A stretch of 46,990 nt of DNA, taken from contig NZ_BGOW01000011.1 of NCBI RefSeq assembly GCF_003851125.1, positions 1 to 46,990 of the forward strand, in the 5' to 3' direction. Below the pieces are notes generated by a model. That model was not told where the DNA came from. It made no database searches and worked only from the letters and a program-made list of their open reading frames with translations. The position numbers were made by a program, and so were the translations under genes. The stretch comes from Sulfuriferula multivorans. Its GTDB lineage: Bacteria; Pseudomonadota; Gammaproteobacteria; Burkholderiales; Sulfuriferulaceae. Of the stretch, positions 1 to 8,298 are shown piece after piece. Position 1 is the stretch's first letter, and the number at the start of each line of letters is the position of its first letter.

Positions 1-92
1 AGGCCGCGTTAAATCGGTTCACGATCATGTTCGATGAGCGCATGCCGCAGCTTTAAACGATTTCCCGTTTACACAAAATCGCGGATACCCCC
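1..92 (+). mobile_element. 3' end of an IS256-family-like insertion sequence, running off the left edge
   Basis: These 92 bases are exactly repeated, in inverse orientation, at 46899-46990. Read inward from the element's outer edge at base 92, the minus strand begins GGGGGTATCCGC and then carries TTTTGTGTAAAC; a TGTGTAAA core near the tip is typical of IS256-family terminal inverted repeats. The plus strand also carries an open frame ending at 56 that looks like a transposase C-terminus. The identity stops abruptly at 92/93, which I take as the element boundary. The family call rests on the tip sequence and the short C-terminus only. Confidence 0.6.
3..56 (+). CDS. Transposase C-terminal fragment (partial, 17 codons plus stop)
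   Basis: The frame reads AALNRFTIMFDERMPQL and stops with TAA at 54-56. The hydrophobic pattern ALNxFxIxFxER resembles the last residues of IS256/Mutator-type transposases, which normally end shortly before the terminal repeat, as here (36 bases before base 92). Everything upstream lies outside the window. The same fragment occurs on the opposite strand at the right edge. Such a short stretch cannot prove the family. Confidence 0.4.
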   Translation, partial: AALNRFTIMFDERMPQL

Positions 93-200
93 TGGAACGC
101 CGGAGCGAGCCACATGAACGCGGCCTATCCAAAACGCTTCTTTGACGTACTGGGGTTGGTTTCGTTGCTGGACACTCAGCGACGCTTCCAGCATGTTTAA
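93..200 (+). pseudogene. C-terminus of a group II intron-encoded reverse transcriptase/maturase, cut by the IS end
   Basis: The in-frame sequence runs from a Trp codon at 93 to TAA at 198-200 and includes AAYPKRFFDVLGLVSLLD followed by TQRRFQHV. A C-terminal 'PKRxFDxLGLxSL' pattern just upstream of domain V is characteristic of bacterial group II intron proteins. No reverse transcriptase domain remains in the window, so the visible piece cannot be functional by itself. An ATG at 114 could in principle open a 28-codon peptide, but it has no Shine-Dalgarno sequence and I see no reason to call it a gene. Confidence 0.65.
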
Positions 201-201
201 T

Positions 202-274
202 GAACCGCCGTATGCGGAACCGCACGTACGGTGGTGTGAGAGGGCGACGGGGGCAACTCCGTCCCCTACTCGAT
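202..274 (+). ncRNA. Group II intron domains V and VI
   Basis: Domain V is the hairpin beginning GAACCGCCGTATGCGG at 203, with its complementary arm CCGCACGTACGGTGGT. Domain VI follows as a GC-rich hairpin (about 239-271) whose two arms pair around a GCAA loop. An unpaired A at 268 between CCT and CTC sits six bases before the inferred 3' splice site after 274, the expected place for the branch-point adenosine. The sequence after 274 shows no open reading frame, so the intron probably sits in non-coding DNA. Confidence 0.75.
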
Positions 275-496
275 CACGACGCCTCCCATTCTTAGTATCT
301 CCTCCTCTCCGCCGGTCTGACTGCTCGCTTAAAAATTCGGTTTAAGAAATGATTATGGGGAGCCGTAAACCCTTGTATGTGCAGGCCCGATGGCACGTGC
401 CCGATTACAGGTACCAAGACGTCTGACCATCGTGGTGACTGCATGATTGATCAATTCACTCATCAATAAATAGCGAAATCTGCAAATTGCCGATAG

Positions 497-3400
497 ATGC
501 CAAGAATGGAAGTAATGCACGAGTCCAAGTTTTTTACAAACGACATCGCCGCGCAGGCACGCATTGAACGCTTGATGCAACTCTATAAAGCACTCAGTGA
601 AGTCAATCAAGCCATTGTGCGGGTGCGCGACGAATCCGATTTGTTTCCGCTGGTATGCAGGGTAGCGGTGGACATGGGGGGCATGAGAATGTCCTGGATT
701 GGACAGCAGAATGAGACGGGTGACCTAATCAAGTCAGTGGCGAGTTACGGCAGCGGTGCAGAATATCTGAATGGCATCGTCATTTCCACGAAAGAGGACA
801 TGCCCGAAGGCCGAGGCCCTTTCGCAATTGCATTCCGCGAAAATCGTAATGTGGTGCTAACAGACTTCCAGACGAATGAAATCACGGCACCCTGGCATGC
901 TCGTGCTTATAAATATGGCTGGAAATCCGGGGGCTTTTTCCCGATCACGCGTGCTGGCAAACCGATTGCAGTACTGGCTGTTTACCATCAGAATGCGCAG
1001 GCTTTCGATCAGGAAACTGTCACTTTGTTTGGCGAGATGGTGTGTGATATTTCCTTTGCCTTGGATAATTTCGATCGCGAAAAACAGCGTAGTGAAGCAG
1101 TGCAAGCGCTCTATCAAAGTGAACAACATTTCCGTGCCTACTTCGAGCGCTCCATGGTTGGGATGGCCGCCACTAGCCCAGAGACTGGCTGGTTGGAGGT
1201 CAATGATGCCATGTGTGCAATGCTGGGCTACTCGCGTGAAGAATTATTGTGCCTGAACTGGTCTGACCTGACTCATCCTGACGACCTGCCTGCCAACCTG
1301 ATTTTGCTGGATCGCTTGCGGAGTGGTGAATCCGACGAACACACGATAGATAATCGCTTCCTCCGCAAGGATGGCAGCATTATTCATACTCACCGCGCTG
1401 CGCGTGCAGTTCGCAAGGCGGATGGCAGCCTAGACTATGTCATAGCGCTGGTGGAGGATATTACCGCGCGCAAGCAGATGGAAAACCACGAGCGCCTACG
1501 CAATCGCGCACTGGAACTCCTGGCCAAAGGCGCGCCACTTGCGGATATCCTGAATACCGTGGTGAGTGGTGTGGAGGCCGATGACCCCACCATGATATGT
1601 TCCATACTGGTGCTCGATGACTTGGGAAAATATCTCATGACAGGCGCTGCCCCCAGTTTGCCGGACTATTTCAACACCGCCATGAACGGGATAGAAATCG
1701 GCCCTGGTGCAGCTTCCTGTGGCACAACTGTCTACACCGGTAGCCGTGTCATCGTGGAGGATATCCAGACACATCCTTATTGGAAATCCTTTAAAGAACT
1801 CGCCGCCAAGGCCGGACTCGTTTCATCCTGGTCGCAGGCGATCCGCTCTGCTTCAGGCAAGGTGCTTGGCACCTTCTCGATCTATCATCGTACAAAATGT
1901 GCTCCTACGGATTCAGATATTGAATTGATAGAGAATGCAGCGAATCTGGCCGGTATCGCCATTGATCGCAAGCATTTTGAAGATGAGCAGCAACTCGCCT
2001 CGCTGGTGTATCAAAACAGTGCCGAGGCAATGATGATCGCTGATGCAAAAAACAGGATCATCGCCATCAATCCTGCCTTTTCACAAGTGACCGGATACAA
2101 CTTTGAAGAGGTGCGCGGCAAGAATGCAAAGATTCTCAGTTCTGGCCGCCATAACGAAGCTTTTTACCAAGAGATGTGGCACTCGATTAACACTAGCGGT
2201 TATTGGCAGGGAGAAATATGGGATCAGCGTAAAAATGGCGAGGTATTCCCAGAGTGGCTAACCATTAACGCCATCCGCAACAAGGACGGATCGGTTTACA
2301 GGTATGTGGCCATTTCCTCTGATATCAGCGAGCGCAAGCAGAATGAAGAGCTGATATGGAAGCAGGCCAACTATGACTCGCTCACCGATTTGCCTAACCG
2401 GCGCATGTTCCGTGAGCGTTTAGAACAGGAAATCAAGACCGCACATCGTGCCGATTTTTTATTGGCTTTGCTCTTCATCGACCTTGACCTCTTCAAAGAG
2501 GTCAACGATACACTGGGGCATGATATTGGCGATATGCTGCTGAAAGCCGCAGCTCGCAGGATCAATGAGTGTGTGCGTGAATCGGATACGGTGGCTCGTC
2601 TGGGCGGGGATGAGTTTATGGTGATTTTGTCGCAGCTCCCGGATACCAGCCCCATTGAAAATATCGCTCAAAATATAATACAAAAACTCTCCGAGCCTTA
2701 CATTTTGGGTAGTGAAATAGTCTATGTATCCGCCAGTCTCGGCATCACCATTTACCCTTTCGATGCTGAAGAAGCGGAGCAACTGGTCAGGAATGCCGAT
2801 CAGGCCATGTACGTTGCCAAATACGAGGGGCGCAATCGATTCAGCTATTTCACTCATTCCTTGCAAGAGGCGGCGCAAACCCGGCTGAAACTCATCAAGG
2901 ATTTGCGTGTGGCGTTAGCGGCTAATCAGTTCAGGGTTTTTTTTCAGCCGATTCTGGATCTGTCGACTGGATGCATCCATAAGGCGGAAGCGCTGTTGCG
3001 CTGGGAGCATCCCCAGCGGGGAATGATTAGTCCAATGGAATTTATTCCGTTGGCCGAAGAAACGGGCCTCATTATTGAAATTGGTAACTGGGTGTTCCGG
3101 GAGTCGGCCCTTTGGGCGAAACGCTGGGCTGTCCAAGGCCGCGAAGATTTCCAGGTCAGCGTCAATGTGTCACCGGTCCAGTTCCGTGATGAGGGCAATC
3201 ACATTGATACCTGGCTTACATATTTACAAACGCTCGAGCTTTCCGGGAAAAATATAGTAGTAGAAATTACTGAAGGCCTGCTTTTGCATGCGGATTCAGG
3301 CGTTATCGACAAATTGCTCAAGTTTCGTGATGCCGATATTCAGGTTGCCATCGATGATTTCGGTACGGGCTATTCATCCCTTTCCTACCTCAAAAAATTT

Positions 3401-3655
3401 CACATCGATTATCTGAAGATCGACCAGTCCTTCATTCACAATCTGGAAACCGATCCAAGCGACATGGCGTTATCGGAAGCCATCATTGTGATGGCACACA
3501 AGCTTGGACTGCAGGTCATCGCGGAGGGTGTAGAAACAGCGGGGCACCGGCAGTTGTTGGCAGCAGCCGGCTGCGACTATGCTCAAGGCTATCTGTTCTC
3601 CATGCCTGTACCACCCGAAGAATTGGAGACGTTGCTACACAGCGGATTTGCTTAG
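497..3655 (+). CDS. GAF/PAS sensor protein with GGDEF and EAL domains (cyclic-di-GMP turnover)
   Basis: A 1052-residue cytoplasmic signalling protein without transmembrane segments. Rough domain order: GAF (25-195), PAS (210-335), GAF (345-490), PAS (505-630), GGDEF (640-800), EAL (815-1050). The diguanylate cyclase signature GGDEF is intact at 703-707, and an inhibitory-site RESD lies at 694-697, exactly five residues upstream. The phosphodiesterase motif EAL is at 831-833 and DDFGTGYSS is present, so both activities look possible; which one dominates cannot be told. The first GAF domain resembles one in the protein at 40599-44849, and the GGDEF-EAL part resembles the protein at 29580-31277. 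The start is uncertain: ATGs at 497, 506 and 515 all lack a well-spaced ribosome binding site. The 222 bases upstream (275-496) hold no gene and no convincing promoter. Confidence 0.93.
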   Translation: MPRMEVMHESKFFTNDIAAQARIERLMQLYKALSEVNQAIVRVRDESDLFPLVCRVAVDMGGMRMSWIGQQNETGDLIKSVASYGSGAEYLNGIVISTKEDMPEGRGPFAIAFRENRNVVLTDFQTNEITAPWHARAYKYGWKSGGFFPITRAGKPIAVLAVYHQNAQAFDQETVTLFGEMVCDISFALDNFDREKQRSEAVQALYQSEQHFRAYFERSMVGMAATSPETGWLEVNDAMCAMLGYSREELLCLNWSDLTHPDDLPANLILLDRLRSGESDEHTIDNRFLRKDGSIIHTHRAARAVRKADGSLDYVIALVEDITARKQMENHERLRNRALELLAKGAPLADILNTVVSGVEADDPTMICSILVLDDLGKYLMTGAAPSLPDYFNTAMNGIEIGPGAASCGTTVYTGSRVIVEDIQTHPYWKSFKELAAKAGLVSSWSQAIRSASGKVLGTFSIYHRTKCAPTDSDIELIENAANLAGIAIDRKHFEDEQQLASLVYQNSAEAMMIADAKNRIIAINPAFSQVTGYNFEEVRGKNAKILSSGRHNEAFYQEMWHSINTSGYWQGEIWDQRKNGEVFPEWLTINAIRNKDGSVYRYVAISSDISERKQNEELIWKQANYDSLTDLPNRRMFRERLEQEIKTAHRADFLLALLFIDLDLFKEVNDTLGHDIGDMLLKAAARRINECVRESDTVARLGGDEFMVILSQLPDTSPIENIAQNIIQKLSEPYILGSEIVYVSASLGITIYPFDAEEAEQLVRNADQAMYVAKYEGRNRFSYFTHSLQEAAQTRLKLIKDLRVALAANQFRVFFQPILDLSTGCIHKAEALLRWEHPQRGMISPMEFIPLAEETGLIIEIGNWVFRESALWAKRWAVQGREDFQVSVNVSPVQFRDEGNHIDTWLTYLQTLELSGKNIVVEITEGLLLHADSGVIDKLLKFRDADIQVAIDDFGTGYSSLSYLKKFHIDYLKIDQSFIHNLETDPSDMALSEAIIVMAHKLGLQVIAEGVETAGHRQLLAAAGCDYAQGYLFSMPVPPEELETLLHSGFA

Positions 3656-3769
3656 CTCCCCCTGTTGTTGATTGGCTTCCGGTTAGACGCCTTGGGCGTA
3701 CGTCGTACGGTAACTCGCCGTCTGCGGTTTTGGCTGACTCAATAAATGGCTTGAGTGTTATTGGAGAGG

Positions 3770-3807
3770 AAATGAAAAGGGCTGCAGAAATGCAGCCCTT
3801 TTCATTT
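3770..3807 (-). terminator. Strong bidirectional intrinsic terminator between the GGDEF-EAL gene and tRNA-Arg
   Basis: A 17-bp perfect inverted repeat (3770-3786 with 3791-3807) encloses a 4-base loop. Its GC-rich core GGGCTGCA/TGCAGCCC is followed by TTTT on either strand. On the minus strand it lies 6 bases after the CCA end of tRNA-Arg; on the plus strand it lies 114 bases after the stop of the signalling gene. It probably ends both transcripts. Confidence 0.88.
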
Positions 3808-3813
3808 CATTAA

Positions 3814-3890
3814 TGGTGCGCCCGGCACGATTCGAACGTGCGACCCCTTGGTTCGTAGCCAAGTACTCTATCCAGCTGAGCTACGGGCGC
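3814..3890 (-). tRNA. tRNA-Arg(ACG)
   Basis: The minus strand begins GCGCCCGTAGCTCAGCTGGA and ends with an encoded CCA. The anticodon loop CTACGAA places ACG in the anticodon; the A is expected to be deaminated to inosine so that CGU, CGC and CGA are read. The T arm GTTCGAATC and a closed acceptor stem (GCGCCCG/CGGGCGC) are visible. Length is 77 bases with CCA. It lies 29 bases downstream of tRNA-Ser and is probably co-transcribed with it. Confidence 0.97.
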
Positions 3891-3919
3891 TTTGAAGCGT
3901 GACATTTTAACATAAGTTC

Positions 3920-4012
3920 TGGCGGAGAGAGAGGGATTCGAACCCTCGGTAAGGCTATAAACCCTACGCTCCCTTAGCAGGGGAGTACCTTCGACCACTC
4001 GGCCATCTCTCC
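3920..4012 (-). tRNA. tRNA-Ser(GCT)
   Basis: The minus strand begins GGAGAGATGGCCGAGTGGTC and ends with an encoded CCA. The anticodon loop CTGCTAA gives GCT, reading AGC and AGU. The long variable arm expected of a class II tRNA accounts for the 93-base length. It sits 48 bases downstream of the lysC stop codon on the same strand, so read-through from lysC is possible. Confidence 0.97.
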
Positions 4013-4060
4013 GTTTGAGACAGCGCGCAATGATAGCTTCTTGCGCGTCACCGGTCAAAT

Positions 4061-5287
4061 TTATGCGGCTTTTTCCAACCCGAAAGCCTTATGCAGAACG
4101 CGCACGGCCAGTTCCAGATATTTTTCATCAATGACGACGGAAATCTTGATCTCGGATGTGGAGATCATCTGGATGTTGATGCTTTCTTCGGCCAGAGTTT
4201 TGAACATGCTGCTGGCAATGCCTACATGCGAGCGCATGCCAACACCGACGATGGAGACCTTGGCAATTTTGTCGTCACCGGTCACTTCGCGGGCACCGAT
4301 TTTCGCTTGCAAGTCGCGTAGCATTTGCAATGTGCGTACATAGTCATTGCGATGCACAGTAAAAGTGAAATCCGTGGTGTTGTTAGCGCCTACGTTCTGG
4401 ATGATCATGTCAACATCAATGTTTGCGTCTGCGACAGGTCCCAGGATTTGATATGCAACGCCAGGGGTGTCTGGCACGCCAAGCACGGTAATTTTGGCTT
4501 CGTCGCGGTTGAAGGCGATGCCGGAGATAATGGCTTGTTCCATGTTGTCATCTTCCTCGAATGTGATGAGCGTGCCTTCGCCTTCTTCCTGAAAGCTGGA
4601 TAGCACACGCAATTTGACTTTGTATTTTCCGGCGAACTCGACTGAGCGGATTTGCAGCACTTTCGATCCCAGGCTGGCCATTTCCAGCATCTCTTCAAAA
4701 GTGATCGTCTTGAGACGCCGTGCTTCTGGCACGATGCGCGGATCAGTCGTGTATACGCCATCGACATCGGTGTAGATCTGGCACTCGTCAGCCTTCAGTG
4801 CAGCAGCCAGCGCCACGCCCGTGGTGTCAGAACCACCGCGACCCAGCGTCGTGATGTTGCCGTGTTCATCGACACCCTGGAAACCCGCCACAACAATGAC
4901 ATTTCCAGCCTGAAGGTCGGAGCGCAGGTGTTGCTCGTCAATATTCAGGATGCGCGCTTTGGTATAGGAGCTGTCAGTGAGGATGCGCACTTGCGCGCCG
5001 GTGTAGCTCTTGGCTTTGAGGCCAAGATCCTTGAGCGCCATGGCGAGCAGGGCTATTGTGACTTGCTCGCCAGTGGAGACCAATACGTCCAGTTCGCGTG
5101 CGTCGGGTTGCGATTGAACATCGTGTGCCAGTTTGATCAGTCGATTGGTTTCCCCACTCATGGCGGATAACACAACCACGACTTGGTGCCCGAGCATTTT
5201 GAATTTGGCGACGCGTTCGGCTACCTGCTTGATGCGCTCGACGCTGCCGACTGAGGTTCCGCCGTATTTCTGTACGATGAGTGACAT
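4061..5287 (-). CDS. lysC: Aspartate kinase
   Basis: A 408-residue monofunctional aspartokinase, which phosphorylates L-aspartate as the first step toward lysine, threonine and methionine. The N-terminal kinase motif KYGGTSVG lies at residues 7-14, followed by the STGEQV and GRGGSDTTG nucleotide-binding segments. The C-terminal third carries two ACT domains (about 265-405), the usual site of feedback inhibition by lysine and threonine. Length matches the proteobacterial enzyme of about 405-412 residues. Initiation at 5287 gives the canonical MSLIVQKYGGTSVG start. suhB ends 73 bases upstream on the same strand; two tRNA genes follow downstream. Confidence 0.97.
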   Translation of the reverse strand: MSLIVQKYGGTSVGSVERIKQVAERVAKFKMLGHQVVVVLSAMSGETNRLIKLAHDVQSQPDARELDVLVSTGEQVTIALLAMALKDLGLKAKSYTGAQVRILTDSSYTKARILNIDEQHLRSDLQAGNVIVVAGFQGVDEHGNITTLGRGGSDTTGVALAAALKADECQIYTDVDGVYTTDPRIVPEARRLKTITFEEMLEMASLGSKVLQIRSVEFAGKYKVKLRVLSSFQEEGEGTLITFEEDDNMEQAIISGIAFNRDEAKITVLGVPDTPGVAYQILGPVADANIDVDMIIQNVGANNTTDFTFTVHRNDYVRTLQMLRDLQAKIGAREVTGDDKIAKVSIVGVGMRSHVGIASSMFKTLAEESINIQMISTSEIKISVVIDEKYLELAVRVLHKAFGLEKAA

Positions 5288-5360
5288 TTATTATTTTCTG
5301 CTTCAAAAAATCAAATTCTATCCCAGCGCCGTAAAAATAACGAGGCGGGCCAGCTGCGAC

Positions 5361-6155
5361 TTACTTTAATGCCGTTGTCAGGTGAGGCGCCAGGGTTTGC
5401 AGTAACTGGGCGAAAATTTTCGGATTGCCGGCGACGACATTGCCGGTATCTATGTAACTATCGTCGCCATTGAAATCTCCCACCAAACCTCCTGCTTCCT
5501 GAATGAGCAGACAGCCGGCGGCAATATCCCATTTGTTCAGACCGATTTCCCAAAAGCCATCCAGTCGCCCGGCAGCAACATAAGCCAGATCCAGTGCAGC
5601 CGAGCCAGGCCGCCGTACGCCGGAGGTTTTTTGCAGCATGTCCCGGAACATGGCCATATAAGCATCGAGATGGCTGAAATCCCGATACGGAAAGCCAGTG
5701 CCAATCAGGGAATCCGCCAGCTTCAGTCGATTGGACACGCGAATGCGGCGTTCATTCAAATAGGCGCCTTGACCACGCGAAGCGGTAAACAGGTCATTGC
5801 GGCTGGGATCGTATACCACGGCCTGATTCAGCTGGCCTTTATGCAACAGCGCGATGGATACGCAATATTGCGGAAATCCATGCAGGAAATTGGTCGTGCC
5901 ATCCAGCGGATCGATCACCCATTGGTATTCGGAACTGCCTTGCGCGCCGCTCTCTTCTGCTAAAATCGCATGGTTGGGGTAGGCGGTCAGCAGTACGTCG
6001 ATAATGGCTTGTTCCGCAGCACGATCCACCTCCGTAACGTAATCATTGTGATTCTTGTGTTTGACCGTGAGTGCGTCAATATCCTGGGACGCGCGGTTGA
6101 TAATGCCGGCGGCTCGGCGAGCGGCTTTCACCGCGGTGGTGAGCATGGGATGCAT
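5361..6155 (-). CDS. suhB: Inositol-1-monophosphatase family protein SuhB
   Basis: A 264-residue member of the Mg2+-dependent inositol monophosphatase family. The metal-binding motif DPLDGTTNF (around 82-90) and the second family motif KWDIAAG (around 208-214) are intact, so catalysis looks possible. In enterobacteria the orthologue is better known as an RNA-related factor acting with the Nus antitermination complex on rRNA operons; whether that holds here is unknown. The gene is divergent from trmJ with 53 bases between the start codons. The order suhB, trmJ, cysE, iscR is also found in Pseudomonas. Confidence 0.93.
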   Translation of the reverse strand: MHPMLTTAVKAARRAAGIINRASQDIDALTVKHKNHNDYVTEVDRAAEQAIIDVLLTAYPNHAILAEESGAQGSSEYQWVIDPLDGTTNFLHGFPQYCVSIALLHKGQLNQAVVYDPSRNDLFTASRGQGAYLNERRIRVSNRLKLADSLIGTGFPYRDFSHLDAYMAMFRDMLQKTSGVRRPGSAALDLAYVAAGRLDGFWEIGLNKWDIAAGCLLIQEAGGLVGDFNGDDSYIDTGNVVAGNPKIFAQLLQTLAPHLTTALK

Positions 6156-6208
6156 GTTGATATGTCAATGAGCGTGGAAACAGCCTCCATTTTAAAGGTA
6201 AGTGCGCG

Positions 6209-6934
6209 TTGAATAAAACTTTTTTACTAAATAATGTACGGATTGTACTGAGCCATACCAGCCATCCCGGCAATATTGGCTCGGCAGCGCGAGCGATGAA
6301 AACAATGGGGCTGAGCGACCTGCGCCTGGTGAATCCCAAGCAATTTCCGGATCCGGTTGCCCACGCCATGTCATCCGGAGCGCAGGATGTGCTCGATAAT
6401 GCACATGTTTGCTCGTCACTGGACGAAGCCCTGAACGGTAGCGTATTTGCCGTTGGATGCACGGCTCGGCGACGAGATTTGTCGCATGAAATGCTTAGCG
6501 CACGCGACGTGGCACCGATTCTGCTGAAGCAGGCAGCTCTTCAGCCGGTTGCCCTGGTGTTCGGGACTGAAATGTCGGGCTTGACGAATGCTGAGTTGGA
6601 CCGCTGTCAATTACTTACCCATATCCCGTCCAACCCAGACTATAGCTCATTAAATTTGGCGTCTGCCGTACAGGTTTTGTCTTACGAGCTGCGCTGTGCC
6701 TTGCCGGATTTGACCATGCCACCCGCGGACACGCCGGAATTGGCGCAGCACGAAGAGATTGAACTGTTTTACCGCGAGCTTGAGCTTACCCTGATTTCGG
6801 CAGGTTTTCTGAATCCAGCGGCACCCCGGCGCCTGATGACGCGCTTGCGCAGACTGTATTCGCGTACCCGGCTAGAAAAAGAAGAGCTTCATTTTCTGAT
6901 GGGGATAGTTAAGGCGATGCGTAAAGTTGACTGA
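6209..6934 (+). CDS. trmJ: tRNA (cytidine/uridine-32-2'-O)-methyltransferase TrmJ
   Basis: A 241-residue SPOUT-class methyltransferase that 2'-O-methylates position 32 in the anticodon loop of certain tRNAs using S-adenosylmethionine. The N-terminal motif VLSHTSHPGNIGSAARAM is the family's SPOUT motif 1, and FGTEMSGLTNAEL and NPDYSSLNLASAVQ form the SAM-binding trefoil knot. Initiation is at a TTG codon (6209), with AAAGG at 6194-6198 as a plausible ribosome binding site; no in-frame ATG stands before the conserved N-terminus. Its last codons overlap the promoter and IscR-like site that serve cysE. Confidence 0.95.
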   Translation: MNKTFLLNNVRIVLSHTSHPGNIGSAARAMKTMGLSDLRLVNPKQFPDPVAHAMSSGAQDVLDNAHVCSSLDEALNGSVFAVGCTARRRDLSHEMLSARDVAPILLKQAALQPVALVFGTEMSGLTNAELDRCQLLTHIPSNPDYSSLNLASAVQVLSYELRCALPDLTMPPADTPELAQHEEIELFYRELELTLISAGFLNPAAPRRLMTRLRRLYSRTRLEKEELHFLMGIVKAMRKVD

Positions 6935-6955
6935 ATTAGTTGGGTATAAGATACT
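6923..6955 (+). promoter_or_regulatory. cysE promoter overlapping an IscR type 1-like site
   Basis: A sigma70-type promoter is visible: TTGACT (6927-6932), 17-base spacer, GATACT (6950-6955). Bases 6923-6947 match the published IscR type 1 consensus (ATASYYGACTRWWWYAGTCRRSTAT) at 23 of 25 positions by my reading; the left arm is AAAGTTGACT and the right arm AGTTGGGTAT. The site overlaps the end of trmJ. A closely similar site precedes iscR. Binding by [2Fe-2S]-IscR would be expected to repress. The two sites read as one motif used twice. Confidence 0.72.
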
Positions 6956-6987
6956 TTTGATTTATGTTGAGAAGGTTTGCATGAGCC

Positions 6988-7740
6988 ATGTTTAGCAAGC
7001 TGCGTGAAGACATTTTGGTGGTGTTCGAGCGCGATCCTGCGGCCCGCTCCAAGTGGGAAATTCTCACAACGTACCCCGGCATTCATGCGATATTGGCGCA
7101 TCGCCTGGCAGCGCGATTATGGCGTGCGAACTTCAAGTGGCTGGCACGTTTCATCGCGTACTTGGCACGCAGTGTGACCGGTATCGAAATTCATCCCGGC
7201 GCTATCATCGGCCGACGAGTGTTTATTGATCACGGTATGGGGGTGGTCATTGGTGAAACCGCAGAAATAGGCGATGACTGCACCTTGTATCATGGTGTGA
7301 CCCTGGGTGGCACTTCGTGGAATAAAGGCAAGCGTCATCCCACTCTGGAGAAGGGCGTGGTGGTGGGGGCGGGGGCCAAGATATTGGGGCCGCTCACGAT
7401 AGGCGAAGGCGCCAAGATCGGTTCCAACGCCGTGGTGGTAAAAGATGTGCCTGTGGGCGCTACTGCCGTAGGGATACCTGCGCGTATTCTGGACGAGAAT
7501 CAAGCCAAACCAGATGAGCTGATTGCCCGTAAATTGGGTTTCTCCGCTTACGCCATTAGTGCGGATATGAATGATCCTATGGTCAAGGCAGTGCATGGCT
7601 TGATTAATCACTCCACGGTTACCGATGAGCGTATCGCATGGATTTTGCAGCAGCTGGAAAAAATGGGGGCGGAGCCGCCGGCAACCTGCAAAACAGACGC
7701 GCAATTCGACGCCGCCTACCTCAATAAAATAGTTGACTGA
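6988..7740 (+). CDS. cysE: Serine O-acetyltransferase
   Basis: A 250-residue enzyme making O-acetylserine from serine and acetyl-CoA, the committed step to cysteine. The left-handed beta-helix appears as hexapeptide repeats from about residue 65 to 165, containing [16 protein letters not shown] and the active-site region [18 protein letters not shown]. Start at ATG 6988 gives the usual MFSKLREDI beginning. A GAAGG at 6971-6975 is rather far from it (12 bases) and is better spaced to an ATG at 6981, which opens only a four-codon frame (MSHV) overlapping the cysE start; this may be chance. Cysteine is the sulfur source for IscS, so its place directly upstream of iscR makes sense, and its promoter carries an IscR-like site. 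Confidence 0.96.
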   Translation: MFSKLREDILVVFERDPAARSKWEILTTYPGIHAILAHRLAARLWRANFKWLARFIAYLARSVTGIEIHPGAIIGRRVFIDHGMGVVIGETAEIGDDCTLYHGVTLGGTSWNKGKRHPTLEKGVVVGAGAKILGPLTIGEGAKIGSNAVVVKDVPVGATAVGIPARILDENQAKPDELIARKLGFSAYAISADMNDPMVKAVHGLINHSTVTDERIAWILQQLEKMGAEPPATCKTDAQFDAAYLNKIVD

Positions 7741-7761
7741 ATTAATCGGGTATTGTATTGT
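7729..7761 (+). promoter_or_regulatory. iscR promoter overlapping an IscR type 1 site
   Basis: TTGACT (7733-7738), 17-base spacer and TATTGT (7756-7761) form a sigma70-type promoter. Bases 7729-7753 match the IscR type 1 consensus at 24 of 25 positions; the left arm is ATAGTTGACT and the right arm AATCGGGTAT. The site overlaps the last codons of cysE. Overlap of the -35 element fits classical autorepression of the isc operon by [2Fe-2S]-IscR. Confidence 0.85.
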
Positions 7762-7794
7762 CTTATCAATAGTTATACGAGTGAGGCAACGCAA

Positions 7795-8268
7795 ATGCGC
7801 TTGACGACCAAAGGAAGATTCGCAGTAACCGCCATGATCGATTTGGCGTTGCATAACGGTCACGGACCGGTGGCGCTGGCCAGTATCAGTGAGCGGCAAA
7901 AAATATCGCTGTCTTATCTGGAACAGCTGTTCGGCAAATTAAGACGGCGCACGCTGGTGGAAAGTGTACGCGGCCCGGGAGGCGGTTACCTGGTAGCAAG
8001 ACCGCTGGGTGAAATAACCGTGGCGCAAATAATTCAGGCTGTAGATGAGCCGATTGATGCGACGCAGTGTGGCGGCCTGGAAAATTGTCAGGACGACCAG
8101 CGCTGCATGACCCACGAACTATGGACGAATTTGAACAGGCGTATTCAGGACTATCTGGCGGAAGTGACGCTGGAGAATCTGGTGGCGCAGCAATCAGGCA
8201 GGTTACCATCTGCAAATGTGGTGCATGACCACCGTCGTGGACGCGAAAAAATAAGTGTCGCGGCCTGA
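7795..8268 (+). CDS. iscR: Iron-sulfur cluster regulator IscR
   Basis: A 157-residue Rrf2-family winged-helix regulator that senses [2Fe-2S] cluster supply and represses the isc operon when loaded. The cluster ligands are all present at the positions known from E. coli: Cys92, Cys98, Cys104 and His107 (in [17 protein letters not shown]). The start at ATG 7795 gives the family N-terminus [14 protein letters not shown] and follows a GTGAGG ribosome binding site; the frame is open for 14 more codons upstream, but that stretch overlaps the promoter. It leads the isc operon; iscS begins 30 bases downstream. Confidence 0.97.
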   Translation: MRLTTKGRFAVTAMIDLALHNGHGPVALASISERQKISLSYLEQLFGKLRRRTLVESVRGPGGGYLVARPLGEITVAQIIQAVDEPIDATQCGGLENCQDDQRCMTHELWTNLNRRIQDYLAEVTLENLVAQQSGRLPSANVVHDHRRGREKISVAA

Positions 8269-8298
8269 CGCGATACAGATTGAACAATGGAGTTAGTG

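Larger units (their letters stand above)
93..274 (+). mobile_element. 3' remnant of a group II intron (end of intron-encoded protein plus domains V and VI)
   Basis: Immediately after the IS end comes a frame that fits the tail of a group II intron reverse transcriptase/maturase, followed by a sequence that folds like intron domains V and VI and ends in CTACTCGAT at 266-274. The 5' part of the intron is absent from the window. The simplest reading is that the IS element inserted into the intron's protein gene at 92/93, leaving the rest of the intron beyond the window, or that it deleted the rest. This is inferred from the junction; the other side is not visible. Confidence 0.7.
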
